Below, in pieces: positions 27,354 to 36,106 of a stretch of 64,000 nucleotides of DNA. The translations under genes and the position numbers were made by a program. The stretch covers positions 1-64,000 of the forward strand of contig DHVR01000015.1 in assembly GCA_002412765.1 (NCBI GenBank), given 5' to 3'. The notes beneath the pieces were generated by a model. The model was given only the letters and a program-made list of their open reading frames with translations, made no database searches and was not told where the DNA came from. Numbering within the stretch: position 1 is the stretch's first letter; every line of letters begins with the position of its first letter. The stretch is from Leptolinea sp. UBA5203 (lineage in GTDB: Bacteria > Chloroflexota > Anaerolineae > Anaerolineales > Anaerolineaceae).

Positions 27354-28769
27354 CTATTCAACAGTTGAATATTGAATCTGTTTGGACTGGTTGAGTTTTA
27401 TCAATTCGGAATGCAATCGAAGTGCTCTTTCGTTCATGCGATCCCAATCGATGGCGGTTCCAAATTTATATTCCTTATCCAAAGCATCGACATATCCAGA
27501 TACAGGTTCACCGATGCGATCTCGAATTCCCTGTAAATACTCCGGTTGAAAAATTTCTGTGGCAGCTTGATAAAACACATCCCAAGCTTCCTCGTCCGCA
27601 AACAGAATACATTGACGCAAGGATGTGTTCAAATCCAAGGAGGAGTAGTATTCATTCATAGCCATCCCATCATACCCTATCGGCTCAAGCAGATTGGTCA
27701 CCGGATTGTAATAAAACCGTATATTCTGCCAATCAAAGGCATGCCCGGCCCCCCACAGCTCGGTAACCGCCAGGTATTTACCCAAAACTTCCATATCAAA
27801 TACTTGTGCAGCGGAAAATTTCCCACTTTGATACCCCCGCAGCATGGATTGACCTGTTCGGTACTCCTCGCGTAAGATTGGGTCAGTCAAGAGGCTTCCA
27901 CTGGAAAAACTGGATACCCGGGCTGATGAAAAATCCGAGTGCATAAAATAGCCGCTGGTTTGGGCCAGGGTGCGTAAATCTTCCTTGCCGATTGAAAAAT
28001 AAGTCGCCCAATTTTGCCACATGTCCGTCTCATCGTAACGCAGAATCACACCGGCTCGATGTTCCTGGGATTCCATTAATTCAGTATAGAAGCTTTCTTC
28101 CATAGCGTAGATGCCCATATAGTCGCCATTGCTGATCACATTGACAAAGTGATAGCGAGGCGTCAAAATATTTTCCTGCATCAGGGTCTGATGATAGGCC
28201 CATTCATAGATGAAATTTCGGGTTTCCGGGGCTTGAATAGAAAATTTACGCATCCCCTCGATAACATTTTCATCCTGAATATTAATACGGTAAGACCATT
28301 TATCCCCGGCGATATGGTCGCTCCAATCACCCTTTAAACGAAGCTTAACCTCAATAGGTGTGGAGTCATTGTATCGTATCTTGGCTATAACATAATCAGC
28401 ATCTGTGGCGAGCAGGATGCCGCTCTCTACCGCCGCGTTTCTTCTGGCTTGTAAGCGTTGATAATTCTTAAATGGGATGTCCAGAAAAAGGGTAGGAAGG
28501 TCATTTCCAACATAGGCCTCTACCTCACCTCCAAGCTGCTCAGAGAGATCTTGCATTGTACTTTTCAACGAGCCTTCCTGCATCTCTTCAAAGCGCCCCT
28601 GGATGATGTACTTAACCTCTCGAGCAAATCCTTGCTGATAAAAGAAACTCCCAATCATAAAAGCAACCATGAAAATCCCTAAAGATTTAAGGATTAACTC
28701 CAGAGAGGGGGTAAAGTTCATGGAATCTGGGTTGGAAGTTCTAAGGGGAGACTCGGAGTTGATTTTCAT
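27354..28769 (-). CDS. CotH kinase-like membrane protein
   Basis: A 471-residue protein with one N-terminal membrane span (about residues 27-47) and a large external domain. Residues ~120-390 carry CotH-family features: a KLRLKGDWSDH stretch, WSYRINI, KFSIQAPETRN, then YMGIYAMEES, a helix with YLAVTELWG, and the Asp-bearing IGYDGM that aligns with the WDLD region of CotH. CotH proteins are atypical kinases that phosphorylate secreted proteins. No coat or spore genes are near. The adjacent metallophosphoesterase could reverse its action. The first ATG is used, with a weak ribosome-binding site. Confidence 0.72.
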   Translation of the reverse strand: MKINSESPLRTSNPDSMNFTPSLELILKSLGIFMVAFMIGSFFYQQGFAREVKYIIQGRFEEMQEGSLKSTMQDLSEQLGGEVEAYVGNDLPTLFLDIPFKNYQRLQARRNAAVESGILLATDADYVIAKIRYNDSTPIEVKLRLKGDWSDHIAGDKWSYRINIQDENVIEGMRKFSIQAPETRNFIYEWAYHQTLMQENILTPRYHFVNVISNGDYMGIYAMEESFYTELMESQEHRAGVILRYDETDMWQNWATYFSIGKEDLRTLAQTSGYFMHSDFSSARVSSFSSGSLLTDPILREEYRTGQSMLRGYQSGKFSAAQVFDMEVLGKYLAVTELWGAGHAFDWQNIRFYYNPVTNLLEPIGYDGMAMNEYYSSLDLNTSLRQCILFADEEAWDVFYQAATEIFQPEYLQGIRDRIGEPVSGYVDALDKEYKFGTAIDWDRMNERALRLHSELIKLNQSKQIQYSTVE

Positions 28770-28877
28770 AGGTTTAAACCAGTCAATTAGGCAATTATGG
28801 ATGGATTAAATTTATCATAGTTCCAGTAGAACTCAAAGCGGTTCAGGACAACCATACATTGAGAAACACCCTCTCCA

Positions 28878-28906
28878 TTGACATTCCTTCGCCGCTTTGA
28901 TACGAT
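28878..28906 (+). promoter_or_regulatory. Promoter of the exporter operon
   Basis: TTGACA (28878-28883), 17-base spacer, TACGAT (28901-28906). Predicted start near 28913 gives a leader of about 53 bases to the MATE ATG. Perfect -35 and optimal spacing. Confidence 0.65.
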
Positions 28907-28965
28907 CATCCGATCAATAAAATATCACGATCTTCCCCAGGTCGAACAAATCATTTCAGGACCCT

Positions 28966-30336
28966 ATGAATAACCCCAGTTTTTATCAAAAACTACTTCG
29001 CATTGCCTTCCCCATAGCGGCGCAGGAATTCGTCATTATGGCCTTAAACATGGTGGATATCATCATGATCGGTCAGAAAGGTGAAGTTTCAGTTGCATCC
29101 GTGGCATTGGCCAATCAAATCACCTTCATTTTGCTCATCCTGATGTTCGGCATTGGCAGCAGCGCATCCGTTTTCACTGCCCAATATTGGGGAAAACGAG
29201 ATATCAGCAGCATTCGGAAAATCCTGGGTATCAGTCTGCTGATTGCCTTTGGCAGTGCGGTGTTCATTTTCCTATTAAGCTACATCTACCCTGAACAAAT
29301 CCTTGGCCTGTACACTAACGACACACAGGTCATCGCCCTGGGAAGCCAGTATCTCAAAATTGCTTGCTTTGGATTCATCCCGGTAGCGATTACCAGCACT
29401 TTCTCGGCATCCTTGCGCAGCACAGAAAATGTACGCCTGCCCATGATCACCAGTATCCTGGCTTTATCGCTGAAGACCTTCTTGAATTACGGCCTGATCT
29501 TCGGACATTTTGGTTTGCCGGAGTTGGGTGTGCTGGGAGCAGGCATCGCCACAATTGCATCCCGACTGGTGGAATGTGTCATTATTGTGTACTTTAGCTA
29601 CCGGCTGAGAACCCCCATCGCAGGAAAAATCAAGGAATTGCTTTCCTTTGATCGTACGTATTTCCTGAAATATTTACAAGTTGGCAGCCCGGTCATTTTC
29701 AACGAACTAATCTGGGTGTTGGGCATAACGGTTTACAATATGGTCTATGCGCATATTGGCACGGAATCCATTGCTGCCTACAACATTGCCTCCTCAGTTG
29801 AAGGCCTGGCTTTTACCATGTTCATCGGACTCAGCCATGCCTGTGCCATTATTGTCGGCAACCAGATTGGCGCAGAGAGGTATGCCAATGCCCAATCAGA
29901 TGCCAGAAAATCCATCCAGATCGCCTTTGGCGGAGCCCTGTTGATCGGCATCATGGAAATCTTAATGGCTGCACCGCTGCTTACCCTGTATAAAATTTCC
30001 CCGACCTCTCACACCCTGGCCTTTCAATTGCTAATGGTTTCCGGGGCAACCTTATGGATGCGCGGCTGCAACATGACCCTCTTCATTGGCGTCATCCGCA
30101 GCGGCGGGGATACCAAATTTGGCCTGCTGACCGAGTTGGGTACCATCTGGATGATCGGCGTCCCATTGGCTCTGATTGGCGCGTTTGTCTTCCATTTGAG
30201 TGCGCCGCTGGTTTATTTATTGGTGGCAACCGAAGAAGCCATAAAACTCATTATCGGATTCAACCGCTTCCGTTCGATGAAATGGATGAATAATCTGGTC
30301 ACACCGGAAAGTTCACTCCAAGCAATGGAGTTATAA
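28966..30336 (+). CDS. MATE-family multidrug/toxin efflux transporter
   Basis: A 456-residue inner-membrane protein with twelve predicted spans in two halves, matching the MatE fold (AAQEFVIMALNMVDIIMIGQ at the start of the first half, VIFNELIWVLGITVYNMVYA at the second). These carriers export cationic compounds in exchange for Na+ or H+. Substrates cannot be predicted. AGGA stands shortly before the ATG. The ABC exporter gene follows after 35 bases, probably in one transcript from the promoter at 28878. Confidence 0.92.
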   Translation: MNNPSFYQKLLRIAFPIAAQEFVIMALNMVDIIMIGQKGEVSVASVALANQITFILLILMFGIGSSASVFTAQYWGKRDISSIRKILGISLLIAFGSAVFIFLLSYIYPEQILGLYTNDTQVIALGSQYLKIACFGFIPVAITSTFSASLRSTENVRLPMITSILALSLKTFLNYGLIFGHFGLPELGVLGAGIATIASRLVECVIIVYFSYRLRTPIAGKIKELLSFDRTYFLKYLQVGSPVIFNELIWVLGITVYNMVYAHIGTESIAAYNIASSVEGLAFTMFIGLSHACAIIVGNQIGAERYANAQSDARKSIQIAFGGALLIGIMEILMAAPLLTLYKISPTSHTLAFQLLMVSGATLWMRGCNMTLFIGVIRSGGDTKFGLLTELGTIWMIGVPLALIGAFVFHLSAPLVYLLVATEEAIKLIIGFNRFRSMKWMNNLVTPESSLQAMEL

Positions 30337-30371
30337 CAACTCATTAACGCAACCCGCTTCCGGAGAACTGG

Positions 30372-32102
30372 ATGAATACCTTAAATCGATTTATACAATA
30401 CCTCAAGCCCTACCGCAGAATGCTGCTCTTCATCATGTTCATTCTCTTCCTGGAGATCTCCTTTGAGCTAAGCACCCCCATCATCCAGAAAATAATTGTC
30501 GATGAAGTCCTGGTGAATCGTGATTACCAACAATTGATAATCCTTTTACTGATCCTGATAGGGTTGTACGCATTAAAGCAGGGTGCAAATTACGTACAAA
30601 ACTACTATCGCCATGTTTTAGGCGGCCAATTCATTCTGGATTTACGGGTTCGCATGTATGCCCATCTGCAAAAATTATCACTGTCCTATTTTGAAAAAAC
30701 CTCCACTGGCGAAGTAATGTCCAGAGTGACCAATGATGTTAATGCGCTGGAAAACTTCGTCACCCACGGCGCTGCCTTTCTGATTGTAGATTTCCTCCGC
30801 CTTACTGGCGCAGTGATTATTTTACTGATGATCAATTGGCAATTGGCATTGCTAGTCTTCATCCCCATCCCGATTATCGCTTTCTCGTTGCGTGCCTTCA
30901 ATAAAAAAATTCGTCCGGTTTACCGAACAGTACGGGCCAGATTGGGGGATATCAATTCTAAATTACAGGACAATCTCTCCGGCATAAAAGTCATTCAAAT
31001 CTTCCGTCAAGAGGAAAAAGAATTGCAGGTTTTTAGCAGGGAGAGTGGAAATTACTTTAACGCCCAGGTTTCTGCCATCAAAATTTGGTCGGGCTTTTTC
31101 CCAGCCATGGGTTTTTTATCCAGCCTCAGCACCATTTTGGTCCTGGGCGTTGGTTCCTGGTTGGTCATCACCGGGCAGTTAACCCTGGGCGGATTGGTGG
31201 CCTTTATCTCGTACCTAGTATTTCTCTTTGCACCCATCAATCGTCTGATTGACATTGATAATGTGTTTCAGGAAGCTATCGCAGCCGGCGAACGAATTTT
31301 TGAAATCCTGGATCAGCAGCCCACTATTCTCGATACCAAAGATGCTCAGCCCTTATCCAACCTGAGCGGGAAAATAGAATTTGAGCAGGTCAGCTTTAGC
31401 TACACTGGCGATGAACAAGTCCTGCAGGACGTGAGTTTCTCCATCAATCCGGGTGAAACGGTAGCCTTGATCGGCCCCAGCGGCGCTGGAAAATCCAGTA
31501 TTGCCAACCTGATCTGCCGATTTTATGATCCTGATCAAGGGGTGATCAAATTGGACGGCCATCCCCTGACCAGTATTCCTCTGGCGACCATACGCAGTCA
31601 AATCGCGATCGTCTTACAAGACACGTTCCTCTTTAATAACACGATCCGTGAGAACCTGACCTATGGGAATCCCACAGCCAGTGAAACTGAAATGATCGAT
31701 GCCGCGAAGACCGCGTACGCCCATGAATTTATTATGGGGTTTCCCCAGCAGTACGACACCGAGATTGGCGAACGCGGGGTGAAACTGAGCGGCGGACAAA
31801 AACAACGTCTGGCTTTGGCCAGAGCCATCCTGATGAATCCACGCATCATCATCCTGGACGAAGCCACTTCTTCCGTGGATGCCGAAGCTGAATTCTTAAT
31901 CCAACAAGCCCTGGACGCGGTGCTGAAAAATCGATCTGCTCTGGTAATCGCGCACCGTTTGAGCACCATCCGCAATGCCAATAAAATCATTGCCATTGAG
32001 CAGGGGAAAATTGTCGAAATCGGGGATCATAACACCTTGATTCAACAAAACGGCCTGTATAGAAAGCTGTATGAGAAACAACTTTCCTACACCGTCGAAT
32101 AA
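30372..32102 (+). CDS. ABC exporter, fused permease and ATPase
   Basis: A 576-residue half-transporter working as a homo- or heterodimer. Residues ~17-310 form the six-helix membrane domain of type IV exporters (LSYFEKTSTGEVMSRVTND is the usual coupling region). The ATPase domain (~340-570) has Walker A GPSGAGKSS (~367), the signature LSGGQKQRLALARAI (~472), Walker B IIILDEATSS (~492) and the switch IAHRLST. Relatives export lipids or drugs. GGAGAA lies six bases before the ATG. It is co-directional and probably co-transcribed with the MATE gene. Confidence 0.94.
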   Translation: MNTLNRFIQYLKPYRRMLLFIMFILFLEISFELSTPIIQKIIVDEVLVNRDYQQLIILLLILIGLYALKQGANYVQNYYRHVLGGQFILDLRVRMYAHLQKLSLSYFEKTSTGEVMSRVTNDVNALENFVTHGAAFLIVDFLRLTGAVIILLMINWQLALLVFIPIPIIAFSLRAFNKKIRPVYRTVRARLGDINSKLQDNLSGIKVIQIFRQEEKELQVFSRESGNYFNAQVSAIKIWSGFFPAMGFLSSLSTILVLGVGSWLVITGQLTLGGLVAFISYLVFLFAPINRLIDIDNVFQEAIAAGERIFEILDQQPTILDTKDAQPLSNLSGKIEFEQVSFSYTGDEQVLQDVSFSINPGETVALIGPSGAGKSSIANLICRFYDPDQGVIKLDGHPLTSIPLATIRSQIAIVLQDTFLFNNTIRENLTYGNPTASETEMIDAAKTAYAHEFIMGFPQQYDTEIGERGVKLSGGQKQRLALARAILMNPRIIILDEATSSVDAEAEFLIQQALDAVLKNRSALVIAHRLSTIRNANKIIAIEQGKIVEIGDHNTLIQQNGLYRKLYEKQLSYTVE

Positions 32103-32151
32103 ATTTTACTCATAAATTCCCAACTTGTTCCTTAAAGAATGAAAACAAAAC

Positions 32152-32190
32152 AAAAGGAGGTTTAGCGCAAAACACACTAAACCTCCTTTT
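32152..32190. terminator. Terminator between convergent exporter and YbaK genes
   Basis: Fourteen-base perfect stem aaaaggaggtttag/ctaaacctcctttt (32152-32165, 32177-32190) with an 11-base loop; the T-run is formed by the arm itself and may work in both directions. Confidence 0.8.
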
Positions 32191-32212
32191 ATAATAAAAG
32201 GATGCAATTAAC

Positions 32213-32680
32213 CTATTTTACACTAACAATTTGCGCCTTGGTAATCGTCTGTAAAAATGAAGGCGTAGTTTCGAAGACGGCGTTGGGTGTCCCGGCAGCG
32301 GCCCAGACGGTTTCATACTGCATCAGGTCTTCATCCAAATAGGTTGCCAACGGATGGCTGTGACCGATCGGAGGTATGCCCCCGATGGCAAACCCCGTGG
32401 ATTCATAGACATAATTGGCATCCGGGCGGACCAATTTGCCACCCAAAAGCTGCCCCAGGTGCTTTTCATGCACCCGATTCGCCCCACTGACCATCAGTAG
32501 AATCGGGGTTGCATCCGGCTCAAGAGAGAAGACCAAGGACTTAACAATCTGACCCACATCACAATGAGCAGCCTGCGCTGCCTCTTCCGCTGTACGGGTA
32601 CTCTCTTCATGTTCGATAATGGTTCCGGTAAATCCGGCTTCAGTCAATGCCAGATATACCCGTTGGGCTGTTGGATGCAT
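32213..32680 (-). CDS. YbaK/EbsC-type aminoacyl-tRNA deacylase
   Basis: A 155-residue cytosolic protein of the YbaK/ProX superfamily, which removes wrongly attached amino acids from tRNA. The conserved Lys is in GQIVKSLVF, followed by a GANRVHEKHL segment and the GIPPIGH loop that shape the active site. Whether it edits Cys-, Ala- or Pro-tRNA cannot be told. AAGGAGAGATC directly precedes the ATG, fixing the start. It is single, convergent with the exporter operon, and followed by the terminator at 32152-32190. Confidence 0.9.
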   Translation of the reverse strand: MHPTAQRVYLALTEAGFTGTIIEHEESTRTAEEAAQAAHCDVGQIVKSLVFSLEPDATPILLMVSGANRVHEKHLGQLLGGKLVRPDANYVYESTGFAIGGIPPIGHSHPLATYLDEDLMQYETVWAAAGTPNAVFETTPSFLQTITKAQIVSVK

Positions 32681-32781
32681 GATCTCTCCTTAAGTGCGTT
32701 TGATCAAACTGATTCCGATCCAAATTTGGATCTACCACAGAATATAAAATGAATTAATTTCTCAACCTTCAGAAAACCATC

Positions 32782-33339
32782 TCACATCAAATGTGAAATT
32801 AAAATTCGTACGCCGATACCAACCAATAAAAATCCCCCCAAAATCTCCATGCGTTTGCCAAATAATACCCCAAGTTGATTGCCTAATAAAAGACCCAGAA
32901 TGGAAAGCAGTACCGAACCCAGGGCAATCACCAAGGCAGCCAATGCAATATTGACATTAATAAAAGCCATACTCAAACCAACTGCCAGGGCATCAATGCT
33001 GGTTGCCACACACAACACCATCAGCATTTTTCCTCTGGATGGGTCACTGGGACAGGAGTCACAACCCTTATCCAGGCCTTCGCGAATCATACGGATACCC
33101 ACAAAAGCCAATAAAGCCAAAGCAATCCAGTGGTCAAATGCCCGAATATATTGATCAATGGTCTGACCGGCCAGCCAACCCAAGAAAGCCATACCGCCTT
33201 GAAATAGTCCGAAATGGAATGCCAGTCGAAAATAAGTTCTTCTGTCCTTTGAAAAATTTGCAGTCCCAATCCCCAGGGAGACAGCGAAGCAATCCATCGC
33301 CAAACCGACGGATATGACCAGCAATGTGACTAAATCCAA
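32782..33339 (-). CDS. mntP: MntP-like manganese efflux pump
   Basis: A 185-residue membrane protein with six spans and the two mirrored motifs of the MntP/DUF204 family: GLAMDCFAVSLGIG in helix 1 and ATSIDALAVGLSMAF in helix 4, each with a conserved membrane Asp. It exports Mn2+ when the metal is in excess. A short Cys pair (GCDSC) sits in the central loop. The start appears to be TTG (no ATG in frame before the first helix), with a weak GGTG upstream. No manganese riboswitch was recognised before it. Confidence 0.9.
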   Translation of the reverse strand: MDLVTLLVISVGLAMDCFAVSLGIGTANFSKDRRTYFRLAFHFGLFQGGMAFLGWLAGQTIDQYIRAFDHWIALALLAFVGIRMIREGLDKGCDSCPSDPSRGKMLMVLCVATSIDALAVGLSMAFINVNIALAALVIALGSVLLSILGLLLGNQLGVLFGKRMEILGGFLLVGIGVRILISHLM

Positions 33340-33475
33340 AATTCACCATCCATGTGCACGTTAATAAACGCAATTATACTCACAAATTTCGCTCCTCGCA
33401 GAACATATTTTCAGCGAGTATAATGAAGCAGATGATCTCTTTTGAGGCATCACCGATTTTATGGAGGCACCAATA

Positions 33476-34570
33476 ATGAAAACCTATCCTATACCCATGG
33501 TCCCTGGGCCAGTCCAACAACCCCCAGAGGTGTTAAAAGCATTGAAAACCAGCTATGGATCACCTGATATCGAGCTGGATTTTTTACAGGTGTATAACCA
33601 AACCGAAAAATATCTGCAAGAAATATACGCCACCCAACATTCAATTGTCATCATGACCGGTGAAGGCATGCTGGCTTTATGGGCAGCCCTAAAAAACTGT
33701 CTACTCCCCGGAGATCGGGTATTAGCCATCTCCACCGGGTTATTTGGCCACGGCTTGGGCGAAATGGCGCAATCCCTGGGCGCGGATGTACGCTTTGTAG
33801 AATTTTCGTTTAATGAAACAGTACATCAGTTTGAACGCATTGAACAAGCCATCATTGAATTCAAACCCAAAATGATCACCATCGTACATTGCGAAACACC
33901 CTCCGGCACATTGAATCCCCTGCAGGAAGTTGGTGAACTCAAGCAAAAGTATGATGTTCCTCTGCTAATCGTGGATAGTGTTGCCAGCGCAGGCGGCGCC
34001 TTGTTGTTGACCGATACCTGGCATATTGACATGGCCCTGGGAGGCGGGCAAAAATGCCTTTCTGCCACGTCCGGTATGTCCTTCACCACCGTCAGCCCCA
34101 AAGCCTGGGAGATCATATCAGAGGTAAACTACGTCGGTTATGACGCATTAAAACCCTTCCAACACGCTCAGGAGAATTTTTATTTTCCCTATACACCCAA
34201 TTGGCACGGTATGGCAGCCTTGCAGGCCGGGGCAAAAAAAATCCTGGACGAAGGACTTGCACACGTCCTTGCCCGCCACGAGAAAGTTGCCCACACTACT
34301 CGTGAGCGTGTCTCCAAAATGGGACTCTCCCTTTTCCCGGACCCACAGGCTATTCAAAGCCCAACCGTGACAGCGATTAATGTTCCAGACAACACCACCT
34401 GGGAAACCCTGGATAAAGAGTTCCGCAAACACGGATTGGTGGTCGGAGGGAACTACGGCCCTCTGGCTGGAAAGGTCTTCCGACTGGGACATATGGGTGT
34501 CCAGGCAGATCAGAAATTGGTTAAACGAGCGCTGGATATCATCGAAAGTGTGGTGAAAAAAGTATTATAG
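33476..34570 (+). CDS. Class V PLP-dependent aminotransferase
   Basis: A 364-residue cytosolic enzyme of the alanine-glyoxylate/serine-pyruvate aminotransferase group. The PLP-binding Asp is in DSVASAGG, and the Schiff-base Lys in GGGQKCLSATSG. HCETPSGTLNP is also typical. It moves amino groups from alanine, serine or phosphonoalanine-type donors to 2-oxo acids; the exact pair is unknown. The ATG at 33476 is preferred because GGAGG at 33463-33467 lies between it and the earlier in-frame ATG at 33461. Transcribed alone or with the SlyD-like gene 105 bases downstream. Confidence 0.9.
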   Translation: MKTYPIPMVPGPVQQPPEVLKALKTSYGSPDIELDFLQVYNQTEKYLQEIYATQHSIVIMTGEGMLALWAALKNCLLPGDRVLAISTGLFGHGLGEMAQSLGADVRFVEFSFNETVHQFERIEQAIIEFKPKMITIVHCETPSGTLNPLQEVGELKQKYDVPLLIVDSVASAGGALLLTDTWHIDMALGGGQKCLSATSGMSFTTVSPKAWEIISEVNYVGYDALKPFQHAQENFYFPYTPNWHGMAALQAGAKKILDEGLAHVLARHEKVAHTTRERVSKMGLSLFPDPQAIQSPTVTAINVPDNTTWETLDKEFRKHGLVVGGNYGPLAGKVFRLGHMGVQADQKLVKRALDIIESVVKKVL

Positions 34571-34675
34571 ACTATTTAGAGTACCTTTCGCCGAATATAC
34601 CCAAAACAACCTTCCCGACCTGTGATATAATGCCTTCTGATTGATTTCAACCAATATTCTGAATGGAGAAATAGC

Positions 34676-35242
34676 ATGACAGAAAATGATACCCTGCAAA
34701 TAGCAGATAATATGGTCGTCAGCATGGATTACACCTTAACGGTAGATAATGAAGTGATTGACACCACCGATAATTCCGCCCCAATTCAATTTATTCAAGG
34801 TCATGGCAATGTTATTCCGGGCCTCGAACGGGAATTAGCCGGATTAAAAATTGGCGATAGCAAGATAATTCGTGTTCAACCAGTCGACGCATATGGCGTT
34901 TTTAACCCAAATGCGTTTACAGAAGTCAGCAAGGATCAATTCCCTCCTGATTTTGAAATCCGTATCGGCGGAGAAATTCGGGTTAGAACGGTAGGTGGAA
35001 ATTTCCTTACTGCCATCATCGATTCTGAAGAAGGCGATACCGTAAAGTTAAACCTGAATCACCCCCTGGCTGGCAAAGAACTCCATTTCGATACCAAGAT
35101 TGTCGGTGTAAGAGCTGCCACCGAACAAGAACTGGCCAAAGGCCATCTCGGCGGTGGATGTTCCGGCTGCTCCGGCGGAGATTGTGGATCGGATGGAGAT
35201 TGTGGTTCCGATAGTGAATGCGGTTCCGGCTGCTGTTCATAA
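34676..35242 (+). CDS. SlyD-like FKBP peptidyl-prolyl isomerase with Cys-rich tail
   Basis: A 188-residue folding helper: FKBP domain (~12-70 and ~125-150; PIQFIQGHGNVIPGLERELA) with the inserted chaperone flap (VDAYGVFNPN and KDQFPP) as in SlyD. The last ~35 residues are Gly/Asp/Ser-rich with seven Cys (GCSGCSGGDCGSDGDC and following). In E. coli SlyD a His/Cys-rich tail binds nickel; here no His occurs in the tail, so a softer metal is more likely. An extended -10, TGATATAAT, lies at 34623-34631. GGAGA stands eight bases before the ATG. Confidence 0.9.
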   Translation: MTENDTLQIADNMVVSMDYTLTVDNEVIDTTDNSAPIQFIQGHGNVIPGLERELAGLKIGDSKIIRVQPVDAYGVFNPNAFTEVSKDQFPPDFEIRIGGEIRVRTVGGNFLTAIIDSEEGDTVKLNLNHPLAGKELHFDTKIVGVRAATEQELAKGHLGGGCSGCSGGDCGSDGDCGSDSECGSGCCS

Positions 35243-35286
35243 TATCTACAGTATGCTCAGCGCCATAAATCCATGTGATTAAAATC

Positions 35287-35318
35287 AATGAGGAACACCC
35301 AACCAGGCGTTCCTCATT
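35287..35318 (+). terminator. Hairpin after the SlyD-like gene
   Basis: Ten-base stem aatgaggaac/gttcctcatt (35287-35296, 35309-35318) with a 12-base loop 44 bases after the stop. It lacks a T-run, so it may protect the message end rather than terminate. Confidence 0.5.
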
Positions 35319-35423
35319 CTACCAATAACTTTCCAGGAAACCGAAGACACCAGTAATATTTCCTGCTCTCACCCAATCACAGATTTTACTTCCTACCTTA
35401 CAAGATTAATAAGCAAAATCCAA

Positions 35424-35855
35424 TTATTCCAACACATACAAAGGCGACAATTCTGCCGTTTTTGTTTCTCGTAACCCATGATGGGTTTGTGCTTTGATAA
35501 TCACATCCAATAATTCATTTCCCGAGAAACCCCTCAATAAAACATGATCTGCACCACAACTTTGTGATACCCTCGCCAGCCGAACGGTATCAACTACGGA
35601 TAAACAATATGTATTCTGATATGCCAGTTTTATCCTTGGAATCAAGGTGGTTATTCCGGCTTCATCAGAAAGCATATCTAGAAGAACCAGATCGATTTCT
35701 TTACTCGCAATCATCTTGATCGCCTGCTGCGGGTCTTCAATGCGATTGATCTCTTTGATCATTTGCATACCGGACAAGAGTGAGATCAACGCATCACTCA
35801 ATCGATCTGGTTTGGCAAATACTAGTACCGATAAGGGTTTTCCTGTGCTATACAT
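35424..35855 (-). CDS. Degenerate response-regulator receiver protein
   Basis: A 143-residue protein with a CheY-like receiver fold: strand VLVFAKPDR, DLVLLDMLS with the phospho-acceptor Asp, TYCLSVVD and HVLLRGFSGNEL. The acidic pair normally in the first loop is replaced (FAKPD), and the invariant Lys near the end is Arg (LLRGF). It therefore may bind without classical magnesium-dependent phosphorylation. No output domain and no kinase gene nearby. The likely role is docking or degenerate signalling; this is inference. Confidence 0.7.
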   Translation of the reverse strand: MYSTGKPLSVLVFAKPDRLSDALISLLSGMQMIKEINRIEDPQQAIKMIASKEIDLVLLDMLSDEAGITTLIPRIKLAYQNTYCLSVVDTVRLARVSQSCGADHVLLRGFSGNELLDVIIKAQTHHGLRETKTAELSPLYVLE

Positions 35856-36106
35856 TCGTTGCTAGTCCTCACTCTAAACTCAAATCTTGATTTTATTATT
35901 GCCTACTTGCCTGGTCCAGACAACGTCCATAATCCCTGATTTCAACCAAGTAATTATGGCCGAAATTAAAACAGGTAATAATACCTGATTTATAAAATGA
36001 CAAGACTCAATGAACTGGAAGCAGGCATAAAGATCAAGGAAGGTTTGATTCGATAACTTTTCGAGACCGCACAACCACGATACAATACAGGAACGGAGAA
36101 TTCTGC

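Noticed and set aside
32680..33475. Possible manganese (yybP-ykoY) riboswitch before mntP
   Set aside because: The conserved loops of that riboswitch are not found and the gap upstream is short.
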